DNA of 64,000 nucleotides from Cedecea sp000277545 (GTDB lineage: Bacteria > Pseudomonadota > Gammaproteobacteria > Enterobacterales > Enterobacteriaceae). The stretch lies in NCBI GenBank assembly GCA_050847315.1, contig CP193791.1; one strand, given 5' to 3'. Of this stretch, positions 51,662 to 60,301 are shown piece by piece. The position numbers and the translations under genes were made by a program. The notes beneath the pieces are model-generated. The model did no database searches, had not been told where the DNA came from, and saw only the letters and a list, made by a program, of their open reading frames with translations. Each line of letters opens with the position of its first letter. Position 1 is the stretch's first letter.

Positions 51662-52324
51662 ATGGAACTGTATTTAGATACCGCAGATGTTGCCGCCGTT
51701 AAGCGTCTTGCCCGTGTTCTGCCGCTGCAGGGCGTAACCACCAACCCTTCCATCGTTGCCAAAGCGGGAATATCCCTGTGGGAAGTGCTGCCTGCACTGC
51801 AGGACGCGCTGGGGGGCGAAGGTCAGCTGTTTGCTCAGGTGATTGCGAACCAGGCTGATGAAATGGTGAAAGAGGCACAGCTGCTAACCACGCGGGTACC
51901 GGGGCTGGTTGTTAAGGTTCCCACTACGCCGGAAGGCCTGGCGGCACTTAAACAGCTTAAAGTCCTCGGGATCCCAACGCTGGGTACGGCAGTTTATGGC
52001 GCGACGCAGGGGCTACTGGCCGCGCTGGCGGGCGCTGAATACGTTGCGCCTTATGTGAACCGGCTGGATGCTCAGGGCGGGGACGGGATTCAGATGGTAC
52101 AGGATCTCCAGCAGCTTCTGACGCTGCATGCCCCTGACGCGAAAGTGCTGGCGGCCAGCTTCCGCACGCCGCACCAGGCGATGTCATGCCTTCTGGCCGG
52201 CTGCGAAGCGATCACGCTGCCGATTGATGTGGTCGAACAGATGCTGGTCACGCCTGCGGTGACGGCGGCGATAGACGGGTTTGAAAAAGACTGGCAGGGG
52301 GCTTTCGGCTCGTTAACGCTCTAA
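51662..52324 (+). CDS. fsa: Fructose-6-phosphate aldolase (Fsa type)
   Basis: A 220-residue small transaldolase-family protein, very close to E. coli FsaA (MELYLDTADVAAVKRLARVL, GVTTNPSIVAK). The Schiff-base lysine is in LVVKVPTTPEGLAALK, and GAEYVAPYVNRLDAQGGDG carries the Tyr of the active site. It cleaves fructose 6-phosphate to dihydroxyacetone and glyceraldehyde 3-phosphate, and also 1-deoxy analogues. In E. coli fsaA adjoins ybiY-ybiW; here it is divergent from the homologous pair, which supports a shared pathway. AGAGCGTA precedes ATG 51662. Confidence 0.93.
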   Translation: MELYLDTADVAAVKRLARVLPLQGVTTNPSIVAKAGISLWEVLPALQDALGGEGQLFAQVIANQADEMVKEAQLLTTRVPGLVVKVPTTPEGLAALKQLKVLGIPTLGTAVYGATQGLLAALAGAEYVAPYVNRLDAQGGDGIQMVQDLQQLLTLHAPDAKVLAASFRTPHQAMSCLLAGCEAITLPIDVVEQMLVTPAVTAAIDGFEKDWQGAFGSLTL

Positions 52325-52332
52325 TCATTTAT

Positions 52333-52352
52333 GGCCACCGTTCGCGGTGGCC
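52333..52352. terminator. Hairpin between fsa and yciZ
   Basis: GGCCACCG pairs with CGGTGGCC around TTCG, between convergent genes; followed by TATATTT on the plus strand. Confidence 0.75.
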
Positions 52353-52368
52353 TATATTTCCAAAAGAA

Positions 52369-52551
52369 TTAAATTTCCCAGGGCGATTTTTTTTGCTCGC
52401 CGTCCTGCTTGTTTTCATCGTTATTTATGCTCAGCAATTCCGCTTTAAGGATCTCAAGGTTGTTTATCGCGGAGGCATAATCTTTGGCAACCAGAATATC
52501 CAGCACGGTATCAATACGTTTGGCAAGCTGCTGCGGATCCAGTGTTGGCAT
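52369..52551 (-). CDS. yciZ: YciZ (UPF0509) small protein
   Basis: The 60-residue protein MPTLDPQQLAKRIDTVLDIL... ends SPWEI, as does E. coli YciZ (57 residues, ending APWEI). Start ATG 52551 has AGGATTAAC before it; the longer frame upstream lacks support. E. coli yciZ lies between yciT and the rpfR homologue. The function is unknown. Confidence 0.88.
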   Translation of the reverse strand: MPTLDPQQLAKRIDTVLDILVAKDYASAINNLEILKAELLSINNDENKQDGEQKKSPWEI

Positions 52552-52773
52552 TGTTAATCCTGTCTGTGTTAGGGAATGAATCATTCGCCCATAATGCAAA
52601 AAATAGCCGATAAAGAGAAGGGCACTCGGCGAATTCTTAGCCTTATTCTTCAATAAATTATCGCACAACATATAAGCATTAATTATTAATCCTTACGCTG
52701 CATTCATCAAACTACAGCCGTGGATTAGTCTGATCCTGCGATGACCGCACATTCATTTAATGAGGATCTGGCT
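52552..52773. promoter_or_regulatory. Divergent yciZ/rpfF spacer
   Basis: This AT-rich region has a weak plus-strand promoter candidate: TTCAAT (about 52649) and TATAAG (about 52671), 16 bases apart. No other feature is recognised. Confidence 0.35.
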
Positions 52774-53643
52774 ATGACAGTTATCAACCAACCAACCTGC
52801 AAACTCTTTACTGACACTGCACGTTTTACTCAACTGTCTGGATATTACGAAGAAGAACGCCGTACAGTCTGGATGATGCTTCGTGCCCGCCCGCGTCCCT
52901 GCTTCAATCACGGACTTATCGAGGAAATAATGAACCTGGGATATATCGTCCAGAAGGCCGGATTTAAAGTCGATTTCTGGGTTACCGGCTCGCTGGTCCC
53001 CGGAATGTACAATACCGGCGGCGATTTAGGCTTTTTTGTGGAAACTATTCGTAATGGGCGTCGGGAAGCACTCCGCGCTTATGCCCGCGCCTGCGTGGAC
53101 TGCGTGCACGCTGCGTCTCGCGGTTTTGATACGGGGGCGATCAGCCTGGCGATGGTCGAGGGCAGTGCGCTTGGCGGCGGATTTGAGGCGGCGCTCGCGC
53201 ACCATTTCCTGCTGGCACAGCGCGATGCCAGGCTGGGATTCCCGGAAATTGCCTTCAACCTGTTTCCCGGGATGGGGGCGTACTCTTTGGTTGCTCGCCG
53301 TTCGGGCATGAAACTTGCTGAAGAGTTGATCTATAAGGGCGAGTCCCACACGGCGGAATGGTACCAGCAGTATGGGCTGGTGGATCAGCTGTTTGAGCCG
53401 GGGCAGGGATACCTGGCCACGCGCACCTTCATCGATACCCTCCAGCCTAAACTTAACGGCGTGAAGGCCATGCTGCGCGCGCGACAGCGCGTGTTACAGC
53501 TGCCGCGCTCAGAGCTGATGGACATCACCGAAGACTGGGTGGATGCCGCATTCTGCCTGGAGGACAAGGACATTGCCTATATGGAACGGCTGGTCATGCT
53601 GCAAAACCGGCATACGTCGACGGCTCTGCGTAAAGCGGGCTAG
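52774..53643 (+). CDS. rpfF: DSF synthase RpfF (crotonase family)
   Basis: The protein is 289 residues from ATG 52774, which has TGAGGA upstream; an in-frame ATG at 52741 has none. The crotonase fold carries both glutamates expected for RpfF: one in EGSALGGGFEAALAHH, the other in LGFPEIAFNLFPGMGAY. RpfF dehydrates and cleaves 3-hydroxyacyl-ACP to make cis-2-unsaturated fatty acid signals (DSF/BDSF). Cronobacter and Burkholderia pair it with RpfR, which lies next door here; E. coli lacks rpfF. The stop codon shares two bases with the rpfR stop. Confidence 0.93.
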   Translation: MTVINQPTCKLFTDTARFTQLSGYYEEERRTVWMMLRARPRPCFNHGLIEEIMNLGYIVQKAGFKVDFWVTGSLVPGMYNTGGDLGFFVETIRNGRREALRAYARACVDCVHAASRGFDTGAISLAMVEGSALGGGFEAALAHHFLLAQRDARLGFPEIAFNLFPGMGAYSLVARRSGMKLAEELIYKGESHTAEWYQQYGLVDQLFEPGQGYLATRTFIDTLQPKLNGVKAMLRARQRVLQLPRSELMDITEDWVDAAFCLEDKDIAYMERLVMLQNRHTSTALRKAG

Positions 53644-55631
53644 CGCTTTGTTCTGGCCTGATAGCGCTTAAACCAACGCTCGAACACGGCAGCGGGCATT
53701 GGTTTTGCAAATAAGAACCCCTGCCGTTCGTTGACGCCGTTCTTGGTAAGAAAGGCGTCTTCTTTTTGGTTTTCCACGCCCTCGGCGATCACCTGTAAAT
53801 TCAGCGCCTGCGCCACGGCCACGATGGCTCTCACCAGCGACTGAGACACGGAATGTTTATGCACGTCGCGCACAAAAGACTGATCGAGCTTAATGGCGTC
53901 GATAGGGAAGCGCGCCAGCTGCGATAAGGACGAGTATCCCGTGCCGAAGTCATCCAGATGCACCTGCGCTCCCAGTTGACTGAATTGCTTGATAACCGAC
54001 AGCGCCAGCTCTTCGTTCTCGATAAGACAGCTCTCGGTCAGCTCAACGTCAATCGGGCAATATTCAAAATTCAGATCCTTCAGCGCTTGCTTGAGATCGC
54101 TAAAAATAGTCTGATCGGCGAGCTGGCGGGCGGACACGTTGACCGCCACGCGGAGATTAATGCCTTTGTCCCGCCACTTCGCCACCTGCTGCACAACGCT
54201 AACCATCACCCAGCGCCCTAGCGGCACAATCAGGCCAGACTCCTCGGCATAGGAAATAAAGCCATGAGGAGGAATCAGACCCCGTTCGGGAGACTGCCAG
54301 CGCACCAGCGCTTCCAGGCTACGGACTTCGCCGCGCCAGGTCATCTTGGGCTGGTAATGGATCACCAGTTGATCGTTATCCAGCGCTTTACGCAGATTGG
54401 TATCCAGCCACAAATACTCAAATACCCGCTGGTTCATCTCGGGAGAGAACACGCAAAACTTCCCGCGGCCGCTCTCTTTGGCGGTGTACATGGCGGTGTC
54501 GGCGTTACGAATCAGATTCTCTCGTTCATCCCCGTGCTGCGGGGCGAGAGAGATACCCAGCGAACAGCCGCTATAGACCTCAATCAGGCCGATCCTGAAG
54601 GGCTGCTTCAGGCGGGTCAGAATGCGGGAAGACATCGCTTCCAGCGAGCCCTGAGAGGTGTTTGTTGCCAGCACAATAAATTCATCGCCTCCGAGGCGCG
54701 CCAGCACCTGGCCTTCTTCGAGGCAGCTTAAAATCGCCAGCGACACGGCCTGCAATAGCTGATCGCCAAACATGTGGCCGTAGGCATCGTTCACTTTTTT
54801 AAAGTTATCGAGATCCAGATAAACGATGCCGACCTGCGTGTCGCCCCGTTTGGCGATGGCCTCGGTGATCAGGTCGTAAATGGCGTTGCGGTTAGGCAGT
54901 CCGGTGATGGTATCGGTATTGGCCAGCACCCGCAGTCGCTCCTGCGCGCGGCGCTCTTCGGTAATGTCGGTGCCGGAGCAAATCAGGTAGATTTCGTTTT
55001 TGCCGCTGCCGCTGTGGACAAACTTGTTGCGGAACAAAAACAGCCGCTGGCCTTTACGGGTTTTGACCCAACGTTCAACTTCATAGGAGCTGCCATTGCG
55101 AAAAAATCCGCTGATATTGCGCTTTGAGGCGGCGGCTTCGCTGCGGCTCATAAACAGCTTGAAGACATTCTGACCGATGACCTCATGCTCTTTCATCCCG
55201 GTGTATTCTTCACTTAACCGATTGAAGCGCTGGATATTTCCCTGTTTATCAAGAATAACAATGACTGAATTCGCTTCAGAGACAACCTGCTCGGCAAAAG
55301 AGAGGCCCTGGACCAGGTCGCGAGCCACCGAATGGGTGTCGTGCCAGGCCGAGGCGGTGCCCGCCCACTCGCGTTTAGACACTTTGCGGCCGACCATATG
55401 CACCGGGACTTCTATGCCGAACAGCGACAGCGTCATGGTCAGGCTGGAGGTAATCACCGTCATCTGACGAATTTCGTCGGCCTGTATCATGTCCAGCGCC
55501 ACCACCTGGCCGGTGTCTGAATCTTCACTGGCCGCCAGCTGAAGGGCGTTGCTGTCCGCCGGTAGACGCCAGTAGGGGCTGGTCGTCCCCAGGTAACGAT
55601 AAAGCAGGTTCTGCTCCAAATCGTCTTTCAT
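53640..55631 (-). CDS. rpfR: RpfR, DSF-responsive PAS-GGDEF-EAL cyclic-di-GMP enzyme (YciR/PdeR orthologue)
   Basis: The 663-residue protein aligns throughout with E. coli YciR/PdeR. Residues about 1-90 form the N-terminal domain (EMTVITSSL-like, IRQMTVITSSLTMTLSLFG) that in RpfR contacts RpfF. A PAS domain (about 115-225, NSVIVILDKQGNIQRFNRLS) binds BDSF. The GGDEF domain keeps ARLGGDEFIVLA and the EAL domain keeps SLEALVRWQSPERG, DDFGTGYSSLSQL and IAEGVEN, so both synthase and phosphodiesterase sites look competent. BDSF binding is known to stimulate c-di-GMP breakdown. It is convergent with rpfF. Confidence 0.95.
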   Translation of the reverse strand: MKDDLEQNLLYRYLGTTSPYWRLPADSNALQLAASEDSDTGQVVALDMIQADEIRQMTVITSSLTMTLSLFGIEVPVHMVGRKVSKREWAGTASAWHDTHSVARDLVQGLSFAEQVVSEANSVIVILDKQGNIQRFNRLSEEYTGMKEHEVIGQNVFKLFMSRSEAAASKRNISGFFRNGSSYEVERWVKTRKGQRLFLFRNKFVHSGSGKNEIYLICSGTDITEERRAQERLRVLANTDTITGLPNRNAIYDLITEAIAKRGDTQVGIVYLDLDNFKKVNDAYGHMFGDQLLQAVSLAILSCLEEGQVLARLGGDEFIVLATNTSQGSLEAMSSRILTRLKQPFRIGLIEVYSGCSLGISLAPQHGDERENLIRNADTAMYTAKESGRGKFCVFSPEMNQRVFEYLWLDTNLRKALDNDQLVIHYQPKMTWRGEVRSLEALVRWQSPERGLIPPHGFISYAEESGLIVPLGRWVMVSVVQQVAKWRDKGINLRVAVNVSARQLADQTIFSDLKQALKDLNFEYCPIDVELTESCLIENEELALSVIKQFSQLGAQVHLDDFGTGYSSLSQLARFPIDAIKLDQSFVRDVHKHSVSQSLVRAIVAVAQALNLQVIAEGVENQKEDAFLTKNGVNERQGFLFAKPMPAAVFERWFKRYQARTKR

Positions 55632-55783
55632 TCGTGCTCCTGAGCCTCAGGGGAAAATATCACCTAAATCTATTATTTATAGTAGCAACAGACGGCCGAT
55701 GTTAAAGCCCCGGTAAAGAGGAAAAGATCTTGTTTTTGCAGAGGATGTGCAATATATCGGCACATTGAGATGACAGAAATGAA

Positions 55784-55808
55784 AAAGCCGGGCAGAGCGC
55801 CCGGCTTT
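55784..55808 (-). terminator. rnb terminator
   Basis: AAAGCCGGGC / GCCCGGCTTT with a five-base loop, followed on the minus strand by a T run, 19 bases after the rnb stop. Confidence 0.92.
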
Positions 55809-55826
55809 ATAGGGTGAAAATCAGGA

Positions 55827-57761
55827 TCAGGCCGCAGGGCGAGCGATAACGCTGCGCGTTTCCATGCGAACTTCCGCGATGGTCACGTCGATAACGTCGG
55901 TCACTTTATAAACGACTTCGCCCTTGATCTGCACGGTGCCGTTTTCCTGGCTGCAAACCAGCTCATCACGTACCGCGTGAATGAACGGTGCAGGGATAAA
56001 CGCCACGGCCCCGTTGTCCACCAGGCGTACGCGCATCCCGCCGCGGCTAACATCGATAATCTCTGCTGCGAAGCGAGTATCGGTGCCGGCTTTCGGGCTC
56101 AGGAAGCGAGCGTACAGCCAGTCGCCCACGTCACGCTCGGCCATCCGGTTCAGACGGCGACGTTCCGCCATCTGGACGGTGGTTTCTTCCGCTGGACGCG
56201 TCGCCGCTTCGCCTTTAATAATCGCTTTCAGCAAACGGTGGTTAACCATATCGCCGAATTTACGGATTGGGGAAGTCCAGGTGGCATAGGCTTCGAGACC
56301 AAGGCCGAAGTGCGGGCCAGGTTCGGTGCTGATCTCGGCGAACGACTGGTAACGGCGAATGCGGCTGTCCAGGAACCCGGTAGGCTGAGCGTCCAGTTCG
56401 CGGCGCAGTTTGCAGAAACCTTCCAGCGTAAGGACTTCCTGCGCGTCCACGGTGATGCCGTGGGTTTGCAGCATGGTTGCCAGCTGTTCAGTATTGGCCG
56501 GATCGAAACCGGTATGGACGTTATAAATCCCGAAGCCCAGTTTCTCGCGCAGCACGATGGCCGCACAAACATTAGCCGCAATCATCGACTCTTCAACGAT
56601 ACGGTTTGCGATACGACGCGGCTCGGCCACGATATCCAGCACTTCGCCTTTCTCGCCCAAAACAAAGCGGTAGTCAGGGCGATCTTTAAAGACCAGAGCG
56701 TGGGTCTGGCGCCATTCGCTGCGGGTCAGACAAACGCGATGCAGCAGGCGAATTTGCTGTGCAATGGCGTCGCTCTGCGGCTGCCAGCCACCTTTCTCTT
56801 CCAGCCAGTCAGAGACTTCGTCATAAACCAGCTTGGCTTTGGACTCGATATTGGCGGCGAAGAAATGAATGTCGCTGGCGATAGCGCCGTCCTGCTCAAT
56901 GGTCATGCGGCAGGCGAGGACAGGGCGGACAACGTTGGCACGCAGGGAGCAGAGATCGTCTGACAGCTCGCGCGGCAGCATTGGAATGTTGAAGCCAGGC
57001 AGATAGTTGGTAAAGGCACGAATTTTGGCGATGCCGTCGAGTTTGCTGCCTTCTGCGATCCACGCCGTTGGGTCAGCGATGGCCACGGTCAGCTGCAGTT
57101 TGCCGTCGGCAAGTTCTTCAACGTACAGCGCATCGTCCATATCTTCGGTGCTGGCGCTGTCGATGGTGACAAAATCCAGCGACGTTAAGTCTTCGCGCAC
57201 CAGGCCGTCGTCAAGCATCTCGGTGGCGACGCCGTCCGGCGCTTCGCGTTCAAGATTGTGACGTGACAGTGTCACCCACCACGGCGCAAGATGATCGTCG
57301 CCGAAGGTGATGAATTGCGTTAACTCGGCATAGAAGCCACGATCGCCCTTTAGCGGGTGACGGCGCATTTCAGCTACCGCCCAGTCACCGTTCTGGAAGT
57401 CATGGGTCACGTCGCGAGCTGCGCGGCACTGAATGGCATCTCTCAGCAGCGGATGATCCGGCACAATTGACAGGCGGTCGTCTTTTTTCTGAACGCGGCC
57501 AACAAAACGCGTCAGGAAAGGTTCGATAAGCGTTTCCGGCTCGGCGGACTCACGATCTTTATCGGTGTGGATGACGGCGCTGATACGGTCGCCGTGCATC
57601 ACTTTTTTCATCTGCGGCGGCGGAATAAAGTAGCTTTTATTCGCATCGACTTCGAGGAAGCCGAACCCTTTTTCCGTGCCTTTCACCACGCCTTCAGCGC
57701 GTGGAGTCTGAGAATGCAGTTGCTGTTTTAGCTGCGCGAGCAGCGGGTTATCCTGAAGCAT
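55827..57761 (-). CDS. rnb: Exoribonuclease II
   Basis: The 644-residue protein has the E. coli RNase II length. Cold-shock domains occupy the N-terminus (GFGFLEVDANKSYFIPPPQM). The RNB catalytic core carries the aspartates in TIDSASTEDMDDALYVEELA. An S1 domain ends the protein (GMRVRLVDNGAVAFIPAPFI). It degrades single-stranded RNA processively from the 3' end. The order rpfR/pdeR-rnb-yciW-fabI is as in E. coli. Confidence 0.97.
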   Translation of the reverse strand: MLQDNPLLAQLKQQLHSQTPRAEGVVKGTEKGFGFLEVDANKSYFIPPPQMKKVMHGDRISAVIHTDKDRESAEPETLIEPFLTRFVGRVQKKDDRLSIVPDHPLLRDAIQCRAARDVTHDFQNGDWAVAEMRRHPLKGDRGFYAELTQFITFGDDHLAPWWVTLSRHNLEREAPDGVATEMLDDGLVREDLTSLDFVTIDSASTEDMDDALYVEELADGKLQLTVAIADPTAWIAEGSKLDGIAKIRAFTNYLPGFNIPMLPRELSDDLCSLRANVVRPVLACRMTIEQDGAIASDIHFFAANIESKAKLVYDEVSDWLEEKGGWQPQSDAIAQQIRLLHRVCLTRSEWRQTHALVFKDRPDYRFVLGEKGEVLDIVAEPRRIANRIVEESMIAANVCAAIVLREKLGFGIYNVHTGFDPANTEQLATMLQTHGITVDAQEVLTLEGFCKLRRELDAQPTGFLDSRIRRYQSFAEISTEPGPHFGLGLEAYATWTSPIRKFGDMVNHRLLKAIIKGEAATRPAEETTVQMAERRRLNRMAERDVGDWLYARFLSPKAGTDTRFAAEIIDVSRGGMRVRLVDNGAVAFIPAPFIHAVRDELVCSQENGTVQIKGEVVYKVTDVIDVTIAEVRMETRSVIARPAA

Positions 57762-57846
57762 ATCGTTTCGTTTTCGTGGCCAAAAGAGCGGCTGACAGTT
57801 TTACGCGAAACCGTACCTTGCGGCAAGCGCTGATTGCCGTGAAGGC

Positions 57847-59022
57847 TTATGGATTCAGCGCTTGAGCGGTATTTCCCAGGCCAATTTTCAGGCGGTTTAT
57901 CCACCCGGCCAGCCCGGCACTAACCAGTAATTTCAGCACCTGCTGCTCGCTAAAACCTTGCTCATACAAAGGTTGAATCTGCGCGGCGCTAAATCTGTCC
58001 GGGGCGCGGGTTAACAGCTGCACGGCCTGAATAATCGCTTTTTCACGAGGGTGATTGTGACTCCAGGCGTTAAGCGCCCGTTCCCCGTTGCGCATCGCGT
58101 CCGGTAATCCAGCATCTCCCTGCCAGGCCGCCGCGGCATCGCTAAAGCAGGCGGCGCTGCCGTTAATCCGTGACGTCAGCATCACCACCAGCAGCGCATC
58201 GTCTGGTTGCTGCGCGGTGGTCTGCCAGAACAGGCGGGTAAGCTGGCTGAGGTAAGACAGCGCCCGCTCATCGTGAGCAAGCAGCCAGGCAATATCACGC
58301 AGCGTGCGCAGCGGCTGGCTGATGCTCAAGACTTCCAGCTGTTCCGCCCGGGCATAGCGCATTTCAACGGGCGCCAGCCCCGGAAGCCAGTTGACCGGGT
58401 ACGGCGTAAACAACGCAGATTCCGCGTCCTGTTGCCCGTCCAGCCCCGGCAGCCAGCGAACGGGCAGCCCCTGCAGTGCTTGCCAGACGGCAATAGCGCG
58501 CGCCTGGAAGCCCACGAAGCCGATAATCTGGGTAAAGGAGACAATATCGTCCACCGAGAGGCTGCATTCATCCAACTGCGCTAAGGCGCTATCGTCGATA
58601 AGCGTCGGCTGGCTGGCAAGCTGGCGGGCAAACTGGGTGATCTGAGTCAGGCGACGGTTGCTTTCGCGGGATGAGTCGGGGCCGGGCTGGGGAGCAAGGC
58701 GAGCGGCATAGTGGTTACACAGGCGCTGGACCCCGTAGACCTGCGCAACGGTCAGCGCCGTGCTCAGGCGATCGTAGCTACTCAGGGTGTGTAAACGCGT
58801 CACGTTAATCCTTTCCGGCAGCAGCACATCGGCTACCGCTCGGGCGGCATCAAGCCACGGGGCTTCAACAATCAATTGTGCTTCAGAAGGGGCTACATCA
58901 AGCAGAAAGCGGTCTTCAACCTGCGCTGCTTCGGGAACTAAAGGCAGTACATCCGCCGGGCACAGACTGGACTGGGTTTCATGATACCAGTGGCTTTTAC
59001 CAGAAAAGCGGCGTTGTTCCAT
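57847..59022 (-). CDS. yciW: YciW, putative peroxidase-related/carboxymuconolactone-like oxidoreductase
   Basis: The 391-residue protein starts at ATG 59022 (MEQRRFSGKSHWYHETQSS, AAGGAACG upstream), colinear with E. coli YciW. The central part HYAARLAPQPGPDSSRESNR and IIGFVGFQARAIAVWQALQG is typical of the AhpD-like fold. E. coli yciW is in the CysB regulon and has been linked to cysteine or methionine metabolism; the enzymatic reaction is unclear. Confidence 0.88.
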   Translation of the reverse strand: MEQRRFSGKSHWYHETQSSLCPADVLPLVPEAAQVEDRFLLDVAPSEAQLIVEAPWLDAARAVADVLLPERINVTRLHTLSSYDRLSTALTVAQVYGVQRLCNHYAARLAPQPGPDSSRESNRRLTQITQFARQLASQPTLIDDSALAQLDECSLSVDDIVSFTQIIGFVGFQARAIAVWQALQGLPVRWLPGLDGQQDAESALFTPYPVNWLPGLAPVEMRYARAEQLEVLSISQPLRTLRDIAWLLAHDERALSYLSQLTRLFWQTTAQQPDDALLVVMLTSRINGSAACFSDAAAAWQGDAGLPDAMRNGERALNAWSHNHPREKAIIQAVQLLTRAPDRFSAAQIQPLYEQGFSEQQVLKLLVSAGLAGWINRLKIGLGNTAQALNP

Positions 59023-59193
59023 GGTCGTTCCTTGGTCAAAAAGTTTGCAGACCCGGATACAACGTGGAAGCCGGGCCTGGTTCGCTGTTTTATCCTGGCG
59101 CAAGCTCGGGAGGTGACAAAAGAATGATCGGTGATAATAAATATCGGAAAGGTATAACTAAATCGGATTCAGGGGAGGAAAGCAGGGGGAAAT

Positions 59194-59221
59194 AGCGAAG
59201 CGGGCCGCAGCCCGCTTCGCT
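59194..59221 (-). terminator. fabI terminator
   Basis: AGCGAAGCGGGC pairs perfectly with GCCCGCTTCGCT around a 4-base loop, 12 bases after the fabI stop, then ATTTCC on the minus strand. Confidence 0.8.
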
Positions 59222-59233
59222 CAGGAACAGAAA

Positions 59234-60025
59234 TTAGTCTTTCAGTTCCAGCTCGTTCATGGCTGCGATGCTGAAGCCGCCGTCAACGTGAACCACTTCC
59301 CCGGAGATACCGGCAGACAGGTCAGAACACAGGAAGGCTGCGGAGTTACCCACGTCTTCAATGGTTACGGTGCGACGAATCGGGGTAACGGCTTCACAGT
59401 GGGCCAGCATTTTACGGAAGTCTTTGATGCCGGAAGCGGCCAGAGTACGGATTGGGCCAGCGGAGATGGCGTTCACGCGCACGCCTTCTGGACCCATGGC
59501 ATTAGCCATGTAGCGAACGTTAGCTTCCAGAGACGCTTTGGCCAGGCCCATAACGTTGTAGTTAGGGATTGCACGCTCTGCGCCCAGGTAGGACAGGGTC
59601 AGCAGGGCGGAACCTGGGTTCAGCATTTCACGGCAAACTTTCGCCATGGCAACGAAGCTGTATGCGCTGATGTCGTGGGCAATTTTAAAGCCTTCACGGG
59701 TAACGGCGTTCACGTAGTCGCCATCCAGCTGATCGCCAGGGGCGAAGCCAATGGAGTGAACGAAACCGTCAAATTTCGGCCAGCTTTTCGCCAGTTCGGT
59801 AAACAGCGCTTCGATGCTCTCATCTTCAGCCACATCGCAAGGCAGCACGATGCTTGAACCCAGCTCGGCAGCAAAACCTTCCACACGGCCTTTCAGCTTC
59901 TCGTTCTGGTAGGTGAATGCCAGCTCGGCGCCTTCGCGGTGCATCGCCTGTGCAATACCGTAGGCAATGGAGAGTTTACTGGCGACGCCAGTGATCAGAA
60001 TGCGTTTACCGGTAAGAAAACCCAT
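59234..60025 (-). CDS. fabI: Enoyl-ACP reductase (NADH)
   Basis: The 263-residue protein closely matches E. coli FabI (262). The nucleotide-binding loop is LITGVASKLSIAYGIAQAM, and the catalytic Tyr-x6-Lys is in TLSYLGAERAIPNYNVMGLAKASLEA. It performs the last reduction of each fatty-acid elongation round and is the triclosan and diazaborine target; the G93 position lies in VHSIGFAPGDQL as in sensitive enzymes. The start ATG is 60025. Confidence 0.98.
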   Translation of the reverse strand: MGFLTGKRILITGVASKLSIAYGIAQAMHREGAELAFTYQNEKLKGRVEGFAAELGSSIVLPCDVAEDESIEALFTELAKSWPKFDGFVHSIGFAPGDQLDGDYVNAVTREGFKIAHDISAYSFVAMAKVCREMLNPGSALLTLSYLGAERAIPNYNVMGLAKASLEANVRYMANAMGPEGVRVNAISAGPIRTLAASGIKDFRKMLAHCEAVTPIRRTVTIEDVGNSAAFLCSDLSAGISGEVVHVDGGFSIAAMNELELKD

Positions 60026-60151
60026 AGCTTTAATCCTTAATAGTCATTGTTGTTGCGGCCAGCAGGTGAAAAAACAGGCAGGCCGACGTTAAGACCGGGC
60101 GATTCTAACATGACTCCCGCGTAAGCGTTAATCCGACCACTTTTCCACGTC

Positions 60152-60257
60152 ATAATTTGAGCCGCAGGGATGTTGGTTGCACGCCCATTTCTCAGTCACT
60201 TACTTCAGTAAGCTCATGAAAACTGCTCCCTTGCCGCCTACCCGCAACTCAAATTAT
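60152..60257. repeat. ERIC-like intergenic repeat
   Basis: The ends ATAATTTGAG (60152-60161) and CTCAAATTAT (60248-60257) are perfect inverted repeats. On the minus strand the middle reads GAGCTTACTGAAGTAAGTGACTG, matching the ERIC core AGCTTACATAAGTAAGTGACTGGGG. The element is a long imperfect palindrome that would fold in RNA. It lies in the 276-bp gap between fabI and sapF. Confidence 0.75.
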
Positions 60258-60301
60258 CTAGTGGAAGTTGGGGTAGAATGATCGTGGCGAAGTAGTCTAA
60301 A

